A program made the translations under genes and the position numbers. Of a stretch of 64,000 bases of DNA, positions 43,743 through 51,361 are shown in pieces (position 1 is the first letter of the stretch; every line of letters starts with the position of its first letter). Source of the DNA: an uncultured Selenomonadales bacterium (GTDB lineage: Bacteria > Bacillota > Negativicutes > Selenomonadales > Selenomonadaceae); contig CAMUZU010000001.1 of the NCBI GenBank assembly GCA_947165295.1, forward strand, positions 62,001-126,000, given 5' to 3'. Under the pieces are notes generated by a model. The model saw nothing but the letters and a program-made list of their open reading frames with translations, had not been told where the DNA came from and ran no database searches.

Positions 43743-44781
43743 ACTGCGCGGCGGATACACGACGGGAGCTTGTGCGGCGGCGGGCGTCAAAGCGGCTCTG
43801 ACTTTGTTGACACGCGGCGAAGTTGTCGACTCGGTTGACATCACCGCGCTTGACGGCACGCGCTTGACAATTCCCGTTGCCAACGTCGAAAAAATTTCCG
43901 ACGGCGCACACGTTGAAGTTGTCAAATTTTCGGGCGACGACCCCGACATTACAAACGGCGCATCGGTCTTTACGACGGTGCGCTTGACTTTTGGCGACGA
44001 AATTGTTTTCCGCGCAGGCGAAGGCGTCGGACACGTAACAAAGCCCGGACTTCAGCTGCCCGTCGGCGAACCCGCGATTAATCCGAAGCCGCGTCAACTG
44101 ATTCGCAACGTCGCCAATGAATTTGACGTTCGCGGACTTGACGTTGAAATTTCAATTCCCGCAGGCGTCGAACTTGCAAAGCGCACGTTAAATCCCGTGC
44201 TCGGCGTCGAAGGCGGGCTGTCGATTATCGGCACGACGGGCGTCCTGCGACCAATGAGCGAAGAGGCGTTCAAGAATTCGCTCGTGCCGCAAATTGACGT
44301 TGCCAAAGCCGCGGGCTTCGACGAACTGATTTTCGTCCCCGGCAAGATTGGCGAAACCTGCGCGCTGAAACTCGGCTTCGACGCGGGCGCAATCGTTCAG
44401 ACGTCAAACTTCGTCGGCTTCATGTTGAACGCGGCGGCTGACCGAAATATTGCGAAAGTCATCTTGTGCGGACATCTCGGCAAGCTCGTCAAAGTTGCGG
44501 CGGGAATTTTCCACACGCACAATCGCGTTGCCGACGGACGACTTGAGACGCTGGCGGCTTACTGTGCGGCGGAAGGTTTGCCGTCGACCGAAGTTCAAAA
44601 AATCCTCGACGCCACGACGACCGAAGTTGCCGCGCAGATTATCGCCGACAATCACCTTGAACGCGTGTACAAAAAAATCGCCGCACGTGCAAGCCTTCGG
44701 GCGACGCGTCACGTTTTCGGCAAGCTGAGCGTCAAAACAATCCTCGTCGACTTCGCGGGCAACGTCCTCGGTCGCGATTAA
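43729..44781 (+). CDS. cbiD: Cobalt-precorrin-5B (C1)-methyltransferase
   Basis: CbiD methylates C1 of cobalt-precorrin-5B in anaerobic cobalamin synthesis, using SAM. The 350-residue protein shows the family start LRGGYTTGACAAAGVKAAL, GVGHVTKPGLQLPVGEPAINPKPRQ, and the NVANEF and TGVLRPMSEEAF blocks. The ATG at 43729 lies inside the rfbB 3' end (14-base overlap) without a strong own site, so translation is probably coupled. No other cobalamin genes are present in the window and no cobalamin riboswitch is recognisable upstream, so this gene is displaced from its pathway. Confidence 0.93.
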   Translation: MATGELRGGYTTGACAAAGVKAALTLLTRGEVVDSVDITALDGTRLTIPVANVEKISDGAHVEVVKFSGDDPDITNGASVFTTVRLTFGDEIVFRAGEGVGHVTKPGLQLPVGEPAINPKPRQLIRNVANEFDVRGLDVEISIPAGVELAKRTLNPVLGVEGGLSIIGTTGVLRPMSEEAFKNSLVPQIDVAKAAGFDELIFVPGKIGETCALKLGFDAGAIVQTSNFVGFMLNAAADRNIAKVILCGHLGKLVKVAAGIFHTHNRVADGRLETLAAYCAAEGLPSTEVQKILDATTTEVAAQIIADNHLERVYKKIAARASLRATRHVFGKLSVKTILVDFAGNVLGRD

Positions 44782-44847
44782 AAAATTTCGCGACGACGTT
44801 TAAGCGCGTCGACAACGTCGGATTGATTAAATACTGTGTACTTGTCT

Positions 44848-44875
44848 GCCGCCCGTTGACGGCGGATTTTTTTTT
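44848..44875 (+). terminator. Hairpin terminator
   Basis: CCGCC, loop CGTTGAC, GGCGG and then nine T, between cbiD and the glutamine-synthetase-like gene. Confidence 0.75.
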
Positions 44876-44929
44876 GTGTAAATTGTTCGCGGCTCAAGCA
44901 GAGCACTTCACGCGAAGGAGCGAATCATC

Positions 44930-46813
44930 ATGGCCGATTTACTCTACACAATCAAAGCAAACACGCCCAAAGAAGACGTTATCCGACAGCTGCGCGAACA
45001 CCCCGAAATTAAATTCGTGTCGCTCGTCGGCATTGACCTTGCGGGCAACGACACCGACGAAAAAATTCCCGTGCGCGTCTTCATGAAGAACATCGACGAC
45101 TTTTACGCGGGCACGGCAGTTCAAACCGACGGATCAAGCGTCGTCCTGCCGGGTATCGCCACGCTGAACAACGCGAAAGTTGACATGCCCGTCGACCCGT
45201 CCGTCAACTGGTTTGTCGATTACAACTTTGAACACTACGACAACGCGACGAATCGTCCCGTCGGCACGCTGCGAATTCCCGGCTTTTTGATTCACGAAGG
45301 CAAACGCGTCGACAGCCGCGCCGTGTTGACTGATACACTCGTCAACGTCAAGCGCGAATTGGTCAATCTGTTTCACCGCCACCCCGACATTGACGGGCTT
45401 GCGGTCAGCGGCGAAGAAGTTATCGACATCGTGTTCACGTCCGCCACGGAGCTGGAGTTTTGGGTTAAGACACCGCTTGAAGAAGCGTCCGTCGAAGAGA
45501 TGAGCGCCGCCGAAATCATGCAGGAGCAGTATTGGGAACGCACGCACGGAGCTGTTCGTTGCGCGCTGGAGCAATCGATTTTGGAGCTGGACAAGTACGG
45601 CCTCAACGTCGAAATGGGTCACAAGGAAGTTGGCGGACTCAAAGCGCAGATTGACGAGTCGGGTCACCTTACCCACGTTTGCGAACAGCTTGAAATCGAT
45701 TGGAAGTTCGCCGACGCAGTGCAAGCCGCCGACAACGAAATTGTCGTGCGCACGGTCGTCAAAGAAATTTTCCGCGCCAACGGTCTCGAAGTCACCTTCA
45801 AAGCCAAACCGATGATCGGGCTTGCGGGCAACGGCGAACACACGCACATTGGGCTTGCCGCAGTCACCGCCGACGGTTCGATTAAAAATCTTTTCGCCGC
45901 GAAAAATCCCGCCGAAGACTACATGAGCGCAGTCGGTTACGGCGCGTTGATGGGCTTGCTGAAATATTACGAAGTCATCAACCCGTTCGTAAGCGCAACG
46001 AATGATTCGCTTAACCGTCTCAAGCCCGGCTTTGAAGCGCCCGTGTGTATCGTCACAAGTTTGGGTCACACGCCGCAAATTCCGTCGCGCAACAGGACGA
46101 TTCTTGTCAGCTTGATTCGCGACCTTGAAAACCCGATGGCGACGCGCTTTGAACTTCGCGGTTGCAACCCGTACACGAACATTTATCTTGTGCTTGCCGC
46201 GAGTTATTCGGCGATTCTCGACGGCGTGAAAATGGCGGTTAATCACAAGACGAGCGAACTGCTTGCCGAACTCAGCAAGGACGCGGGCGACGACGGTTTT
46301 TATCTTGAACGCGACCGCGCTTATCGCAGTGAAAAAGATGTTTTCGTTGACTTCACGCAGGACGAACGCAACCGCTTGTTCGGCACGCCGCCCGCAACCG
46401 TCTGGGAAAACATGGAGGCCTTGCGCAAGTTCCCCGACAAAGTCAAAGTTATTTCGAGCGGCGGGGCTCTTCACGAACGAATCATCAACGCTTTCCGCGA
46501 AGGCGCTTTGTTGCGCTGGAAGACCGAATTAATTTCGCGGATTCTGCCCGAATTGCGCGGCATTGTCCGCAAGGCAAAGAAAATCGATGCGGACTTCGTC
46601 ACCGACCTTGACGCGTACAACTGGAACAAAATCTTTCTGCTTCGTGCGGCGTTGGCGAAAGACTCAATCGACGAAAAGTCTTTGTTCACGCAACTTGTCA
46701 CCGCGCTCAACACCGGCGAATACGAAACCGCTTCGGCTCTGCAAGTCGATATTTACGACAAAATCGAGGAGCTGAAGACTCTTTACGACGCTTACGAAAA
46801 GAACATCATTTGA
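44930..46813 (+). CDS. Glutamine synthetase-family protein (long form)
   Basis: The 627-residue protein contains a glutamine-synthetase catalytic domain, which ligates ammonia or an amine to a carboxylate using ATP. Visible features are MGHKEVGGLKAQIDESG and GNGEHTHIGLAAV (metal and glutamate site), then RNRTILVSLIRDLENPMATRFELRGCNPYTNIYLVLAA, in which the ATP-binding arginines and the NPY motif lie. The N-terminal 170 residues fit the beta-Grasp part. At 627 residues it is longer than type I (about 450) and shorter than type III (about 700). Specificity is thus uncertain. A GAAGGAG site gives the start. Terminator after the gene. Confidence 0.8.
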   Translation: MADLLYTIKANTPKEDVIRQLREHPEIKFVSLVGIDLAGNDTDEKIPVRVFMKNIDDFYAGTAVQTDGSSVVLPGIATLNNAKVDMPVDPSVNWFVDYNFEHYDNATNRPVGTLRIPGFLIHEGKRVDSRAVLTDTLVNVKRELVNLFHRHPDIDGLAVSGEEVIDIVFTSATELEFWVKTPLEEASVEEMSAAEIMQEQYWERTHGAVRCALEQSILELDKYGLNVEMGHKEVGGLKAQIDESGHLTHVCEQLEIDWKFADAVQAADNEIVVRTVVKEIFRANGLEVTFKAKPMIGLAGNGEHTHIGLAAVTADGSIKNLFAAKNPAEDYMSAVGYGALMGLLKYYEVINPFVSATNDSLNRLKPGFEAPVCIVTSLGHTPQIPSRNRTILVSLIRDLENPMATRFELRGCNPYTNIYLVLAASYSAILDGVKMAVNHKTSELLAELSKDAGDDGFYLERDRAYRSEKDVFVDFTQDERNRLFGTPPATVWENMEALRKFPDKVKVISSGGALHERIINAFREGALLRWKTELISRILPELRGIVRKAKKIDADFVTDLDAYNWNKIFLLRAALAKDSIDEKSLFTQLVTALNTGEYETASALQVDIYDKIEELKTLYDAYEKNII

Positions 46814-46827
46814 CGCGTCACCCGCAA

Positions 46828-46865
46828 CAAAAAAACCCCGTCGACAACTCGGCGGGATTTTTTAT
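46828..46865 (+). terminator. Hairpin terminator
   Basis: AAAAACCCCGTCGAC..GGCGGG then TTTTTT, directly after the glutamine-synthetase-like stop. Confidence 0.75.
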
Positions 46866-46993
46866 TTAACGGCGACGCGCAACTTCGTCATGCTTGCGGT
46901 CATATCGAACAGGTCGACGGGAAAAGTTGTAACGTTGCATCCGATTGGAAACGGCAAATTATTTTTGGCAGTGAAAACGTTGCAGGTTGCACC

Positions 46994-47021
46994 AACTGTT
47001 CCCCCGCTTTTAAAGCGGGTC
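46994..47021. repeat. CCCGCTTT/AAAGCGGG hairpin repeat at the mcrC end
   Basis: The segment AACTGTTCCCCCGCTTT plus AAAGCGGGTC matches 113-140 except for the loop base. The mcrC stop codon (minus strand) lies inside the hairpin, so the repeat supplies the truncated end of that gene. Confidence 0.7.
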
Positions 47022-47930
47022 GTCGCCCGTCAACAAAATGTCCGGCCGAAGTTTGCAAGCTTTCGACACGTCGAACAGGAACTTTCCGCCTTCCTGCGCG
47101 GTGACGGTGAAACTGTCAGCGAAAGTTTTCCGCACGTGGTGAGTGACGAACGCCTCGAACAATTTTTCCATTGGGAACAGCAACGCTTGAACTTGTGACT
47201 TGCCCGCAAACGACGTGAAACTTTTGCCCGCGAGGAAAATTTTCGTCCACTGCATGACGGCTTCGTAAGCGCGATTGATTCGGTCGATTGCAACCGCCGC
47301 GAAGTCTTTGGCGAAATTCGTCGACGCGTCAACCGAATCAAAGTCCGCAAGCAACCGCGTCGTCAGCCGAAAATTTTCTTGGTCGCGTGTCGTGCGCAGA
47401 AGTTTGCCGAGCGTCGATTTAATCAGTCGATTTTCGGGACGATTTAAACCGTATTCGTCGAAGGCAACGAAAAATTTTTCGCGGTGAGCAAAGTTCGTGC
47501 GCACGTGTCGCCCGATTAAAAGTTTGCCCTTGACGACATGCAGATTTTCTTCGCGCCCGACGTACGACGACTTCAGCCCGCGCTTGACGAGTTCGGCAAC
47601 CATGTCGAGATATTGGCGGATAAAAATTTCGTACAGCGGCAGCCGCGACGTGTCGAGTTGTGCGTTGCGGAACGTCTTGCCCGAAAAATTTTTCAGCGTG
47701 CGCAACATCTTCACGACAAGGGCGCGCAAAAGTTTTTCGTCGCCGTCAATCTTCGGCAGAATTTCAATTTGAAAGCCGCTTGGCAACCGAATCACGCCGA
47801 CAAAATTTTTCGCCTGCACGTAACGCCAATTCAAGTCGAGGAATTCACTTGCCGCCGCGAATTTAATCAACTCGTCGAAGTGCGGGCAGTCGTCGCGGAA
47901 AATTTTTTCGTATTCGCGAACGGTCAACAT
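47010..47930 (-). pseudogene. mcrC: McrC-like restriction subunit, C-terminally truncated
   Basis: McrC is the endonuclease subunit of the McrBC methyl-directed restriction system. The 306-residue reading frame shows the family body (EYEKIF, ..VIRLPSGFQIEILPKI..KMLRTLKN, LDTSRLPLYEIFIRQYLD, FDEYGLNRPENRLIKSTL). It stops at RPDILLTGDDPL, the point just before the PD-(D/E)xK catalytic core (D-T-K-x-K) would begin. The missing end is replaced by a repeat hairpin supplying the stop codon. The start overlaps the mcrB end by seven bases. Catalysis is very unlikely, so I call it a pseudogene or remnant. Confidence 0.75.
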
Positions 47931-48754
47931 AACGCGTAATTCGTCGGGTCGTCAAAGGCGGCAACGTCAATCGTGTAACGAAACTTCCCGTCAATGTCGC
48001 CCAACGTCGGCAATGGTTCGCGTCGAATGAATTTTTCGCCCAGCACAAGCCGAATCTGTTCGTAATCGTCGAAGAAATATTCTTGCAGGAGCGGAATGAC
48101 TTTGTCGCGGAAGACGGCGGCAACGTCGGCGATTGTCCTGCATTTGATGAAGTACGCGTGCCCGATTGCGTGTTCGCGGTCGAGCAACGTTTCAATCCGC
48201 GTGTTCAAAGTCTCAAGCATTGCGCGCAGGTTCACGCCGTCGACGGTGCCCAAAAGTTCTGGACGCGGCGGCATTTCGACGAAACTGAATCTGCGGCGAA
48301 GTGCAGTATCGATCAGCGCGATTGAACGGTCGGCGGTGTTCATTGTGCCGAGCAGGTAAACATTTTTCGGGACGGTGAAACTTTCGTGCGAATAAGGCAA
48401 TGTCGCGTAAAGTTCGCCGCGTTTGTTGTCCTCAATCAGCGTGATAAGTTCGCCGAAGATTTTCGAGATGTTCCCGCGATTTATTTCATCGACAATGAAA
48501 ACGACGTTTCCCGATTCGTAACGCGCTTCGTCGCAAAACTTCTTGAAGACGCCGCTTGCCACGCTGTACGAAACATTTCCGCGTTCGTCGACGGTCGGCT
48601 TGATGCCCTCGATAAAATCTTCGTAGCCGTAGCTTTGATGAAACGTCACGAAGTTGATTCGGCCGTTGGCTTTAAGTTTGTCGTAAGCGTACTTGTCGGG
48701 CGTGTCGGCAAGCGGTTGATTGTTGCAAATCGCCACGGCGTAAGCGGTCGTCAA
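47924..48754 (-). pseudogene. mcrB: McrB-like GTPase, lacking Walker A
   Basis: McrB is the AAA+ GTPase that recognises methylated DNA and activates McrC. The 276-residue frame begins (TTG at 48754) with [12 protein letters not shown], the helix that normally follows the GPPGTGKT P-loop. It continues with [19 protein letters not shown], Walker [21 protein letters not shown] and the sensor/arginine region [21 protein letters not shown]. The DNA-binding N-terminal domain and the P-loop are absent, and a stop codon lies upstream in frame. Both McrBC parts are therefore truncated at opposite ends. It could not bind GTP normally. Confidence 0.75.
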
Positions 48755-48770
48755 GTCGCGACGTTACAGC

Positions 48771-48805
48771 AAAAAAAAATCCCCGTCCGTTGTGACGGAG
48801 AAAAT
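48771..48805 (-). terminator. Hairpin terminator of the ncRNA unit
   Basis: On the minus strand a CCGTC..GACGG stem, then GGGATTTTTTTTT. It lies between the ncRNA candidate and mcrB. Confidence 0.7.
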
Positions 48806-48814
48806 TTTCTGAAC

Positions 48815-48991
48815 GTGTGTTATCGTTTAAACGCGTCAGCACGGTCTTGGCGTTGCTCACGTTCCTGAACAGTTAATTCGGGCACGAAAAAAGCCGTTGG
48901 CAACACGGCTTCTTCACTGACACGCAGTTATTAATCGGGAGGAAGTCGACGCGCTCACACCGACGACCTGCCTTTGATTTGCTTCGATAAC
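48815..48991 (-). ncRNA. Structured non-coding RNA, 6S-like candidate
   Basis: A consensus promoter (below) would start a transcript near 48991. The first bases GTTATCG pair with CGATAAC at the far end (48819-48825). Moving inward, GCA.GGTC pairs with GACC.GTGC, then TTCCT with AGGAA, then CAGT with ACTG, and the apex is an AGCCGT/ACGGCT hairpin. The result is one long rod of about 177 nucleotides with internal bubbles, followed by a terminator. Size, promoter position and closed-rod shape resemble 6S RNA, which binds RNA polymerase. I cannot match conserved 6S bases, so the family is uncertain; other structured RNAs are possible. No protein frame fits. Confidence 0.5.
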
Positions 48992-48997
48992 GTATTC

Positions 48998-49026
48998 AAT
49001 CTAACACAAGCCCGCCCGTTTGTCAA
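48998..49026 (-). promoter_or_regulatory. Promoter of the ncRNA candidate
   Basis: On the minus strand TTGACA (49026-49021) and TAGATT (49003-48998) are 17 bases apart. It is one of the closest matches to consensus in the window. Confidence 0.6.
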
Positions 49027-49062
49027 CTTTGCTTGACACGCGGCGATTTTTTTTTGACATGC

Positions 49063-49662
49063 TCACAGTTCGACGAAATTTTTCAGGACGCGCAAGCCGA
49101 CATCGCCCGACTTTTCGGGGTGAAACTGCGTCGCGAAAATGTTGTCGCGCTCAATCGCCGCAGTGACAGTTTCGCCGTAAATCGTCGTCGCGGAAATGAT
49201 TTTTTCGTCGTCGGGGACTGCGTGGTAACTGTGCACGAAGTAAAAGTACGGCTCACCGCTCAAGCCCGCGAAAAGTTTCGAGTCGCCGAAGGTTATCGAA
49301 TTCCAGCCCATGTGCGGGATTTTCAAACCGTCGGCGCGAATCTTCTTGACGTTGCCGCCGAAAATTTTCAGCCCGTCGACGCAGGGACTTTCCTCACTGC
49401 CCGCGAACAAAATCTGCAAGCCGACGCAGATGCCGAGAATTTTTTTGCCGCCGGTGACTTCGCGCCTGAGTTCGGGAATTAAGCCCGTCGCTTCAAGGTT
49501 CGTCATGCAGTCGCCGAACGCGCCGACGCCCGGCAGAATAATTTTTTCGGCACGCTTAAGGTCGTCGACGTTGCCGGAAATTTTCACGTCGCCGCCGACA
49601 CTCGAAACGGCCTTCGCGACGCTGTACAAATTGCCGACGCCGTAGTCAATCACGATAATCAT
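49063..49662 (-). CDS. hisH: Imidazole glycerol phosphate synthase subunit HisH
   Basis: HisH is the glutaminase half of the enzyme that makes imidazole glycerol phosphate and AICAR in histidine synthesis. The 199-residue product has IIVIDYGVGNLYSV at the start, KKILGICVGLQILFAGSEE with the nucleophilic cysteine, and the catalytic His-Glu pair in FATQFHPEKS. Other his genes are absent from the window, so it is separated from HisF. The start at 49662 follows GGAGG. The divergent neighbour starts only 28 bases away, so both promoters must lie within the opposite coding sequences. Confidence 0.95.
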   Translation of the reverse strand: MIIVIDYGVGNLYSVAKAVSSVGGDVKISGNVDDLKRAEKIILPGVGAFGDCMTNLEATGLIPELRREVTGGKKILGICVGLQILFAGSEESPCVDGLKIFGGNVKKIRADGLKIPHMGWNSITFGDSKLFAGLSGEPYFYFVHSYHAVPDDEKIISATTIYGETVTAAIERDNIFATQFHPEKSGDVGLRVLKNFVEL

Positions 49663-49690
49663 AAAATCGCCTCCAAAGGAGTTATCGGGC

Positions 49691-51283
49691 ATGAATTCTA
49701 TCACATCGCCGTTGCTCGCGAACAAAAATTTTCTGTACGCCACGGAATTTTTTTCGGGCATGTCGATTATGGCGGTCGAATTGGGAGCCGCACGTTTGCT
49801 CGCGCCGTATTTCAGTTCGTCGCAAATCGTCTGGACAATCATAATCGGCACGATAATGATTTCGCTTGCTTTGGGCAACGTGTGGGGCGGACGACGCGCA
49901 GATTCGGACGCTGACCCCGCCAAACTTTATCGCCGACTGATTTTCGCCGCGCTGTGGATCGGAGCAATTCCCGTCGTCGGCAAATATTTGATTCTCGCGC
50001 TTGCGGGCGCATTAATCGTCGCGGTCGATACAAATTTGCTGATATGGGCGGCGTTCGTGTCGTGCGCGGTGATTTTCGTTCCGCCGCTGTTCGTGTTGGG
50101 CACGGTGACGCCGTCGCTTGTCAAGTACGCAACCGACAGCCTCGAACACAACGGGCGTGTCGTCGGAAACCTGAACGCGTTTAACACAATCGGCAGCATC
50201 ATCGGGACGTTCTTGCCGACGTTCGTGACGATACCGACTGTCGGCACCGCGATAACGTTCCTGATATTTTCGGGCGTGTTGCTGATAATCGGCGTGATTT
50301 ACTTCGTGAGTGTCGGCGCGAAGAAATTGTTCTGCGCAATGTCCGTGATAATTTTCGTGACGTGCGCGCTTATCGGCAATTCGAGTAACTTTGCGTTCTG
50401 GGAAAAAAATCTGCGCTACGAAGGCGAATCGATTTACAACTACCTGCAAGTTCGCGAAGACCCGCGGCAGATAATTTTTTCGACGAACGTACTTTTCGGC
50501 GTGCAGTCAATCAAAGTCAAAGACGGCGGCTTGACGGGTTTTTATTACGATTACGCTTTGGCGGCACCGCTGTTGACCGACGGCAAGAAAATTTTGATTT
50601 TGGGCATGGGCACGGGCACTTTCGCCGAACAATGCCGAAAATATTTCCCGCACGCGCAGATTACGGGCGTCGAGATTGACGAGAAAATCACCGACCTTGC
50701 CCGAAAATATTTCGCGTTGCCGGCGGACGTCGAAGTCATCACTTACGACGGGCGCGCCTTCCTGCAGGCGGACACGAATTCTTACGACGTGATTTTGGTC
50801 GACGCGTTCCAAGACATAACAATTCCGTTCCAGATGAGTTCGATTGAATTCTTCGGGCTTGTTCGCAGTCACCTCAACGCGGGCGGCGTCATGGTCGTCA
50901 ACATGAACATGCGGGCGGCGGGCGCGGGCAACATCAACGAGTATTTGACCGACACAATCGGGCAGATTTTCCCTGCGATACGAACGATTGACGCGGCGAA
51001 CGTCACCAACCGCGTGTTGTTCGCGTGCGGCGACGAAAAGATTTTCGACGAACTTCATGCCCGCGCAGAAAAGTTGTCCGACGCAGAACTTGCCGACTTG
51101 ATGATTCGCACGGCGGACGAGTGGAGAAGTCCCACACGCGGCGAAAACATTTTGACCGACGACCGCGCACCCGTCGAGCTGTTGAGTATGCGGGCACTTG
51201 ACGCGATTATTCAGCGGCACTTGAACTATTACAAAGACGTTTATCGTCGCGAAGGTCTTGACGGTGTGCTCAACAGTTTTTAA
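49691..51283 (+). CDS. Membrane-fused spermidine synthase-like methyltransferase-fold protein
   Basis: The 530-residue protein has a hydrophobic N-terminal half with about seven helices (FLYATEFFSGMSIMAVELGAARLLAP is the recognised family start) and a cytosolic C-terminal spermidine-synthase-like domain. That domain has ILGMGTGTFAEQC (nucleotide-binding loop), GVEIDEKITDLARKYF and ILVDAFQD in place of the classic catalytic DAYD. These membrane-fused proteins are widespread in bacteria, but their reaction is unproved; the altered catalytic region argues against ordinary polyamine synthesis. AAAGGAG precedes ATG. Confidence 0.85.
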   Translation: MNSITSPLLANKNFLYATEFFSGMSIMAVELGAARLLAPYFSSSQIVWTIIIGTIMISLALGNVWGGRRADSDADPAKLYRRLIFAALWIGAIPVVGKYLILALAGALIVAVDTNLLIWAAFVSCAVIFVPPLFVLGTVTPSLVKYATDSLEHNGRVVGNLNAFNTIGSIIGTFLPTFVTIPTVGTAITFLIFSGVLLIIGVIYFVSVGAKKLFCAMSVIIFVTCALIGNSSNFAFWEKNLRYEGESIYNYLQVREDPRQIIFSTNVLFGVQSIKVKDGGLTGFYYDYALAAPLLTDGKKILILGMGTGTFAEQCRKYFPHAQITGVEIDEKITDLARKYFALPADVEVITYDGRAFLQADTNSYDVILVDAFQDITIPFQMSSIEFFGLVRSHLNAGGVMVVNMNMRAAGAGNINEYLTDTIGQIFPAIRTIDAANVTNRVLFACGDEKIFDELHARAEKLSDAELADLMIRTADEWRSPTRGENILTDDRAPVELLSMRALDAIIQRHLNYYKDVYRREGLDGVLNSF

Positions 51284-51303
51284 GCAAAAAACTTTTCGGC
51301 GGC

Positions 51304-51333
51304 TTGTGTTTACACTTAAATTTCAGTTATAAT
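51304..51333 (+). promoter_or_regulatory. Putative promoter of the dcw cluster
   Basis: TTGTGT (51304-51309) and TATAAT (51328-51333) are 18 bases apart, 28 bases before the murE start. Confidence 0.45.
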
Positions 51334-51361
51334 TATCCGAAAACGGAAGGGAGGCGCGGCC

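Larger units (their letters stand above)
48755..49062. other. Intergenic stretch with the putative ncRNA
   Basis: This 308-base stretch between hisH and mcrB holds the ncRNA candidate with its promoter and terminator. No convincing coding frame is seen on either strand. Confidence 0.6.

Noticed and set aside
45134..46474. 446-residue minus-strand reading frame
   Set aside because: Antisense to the glutamine-synthetase-like gene; no start signal and no recognisable domain.
48887..48916. Terminator hairpin AGCCGT/ACGGCT on the minus strand
   Set aside because: It fits better as the apex of the rod-like RNA; the T-run pairs with an A/G-rich arm and a proper terminator follows at 48771.
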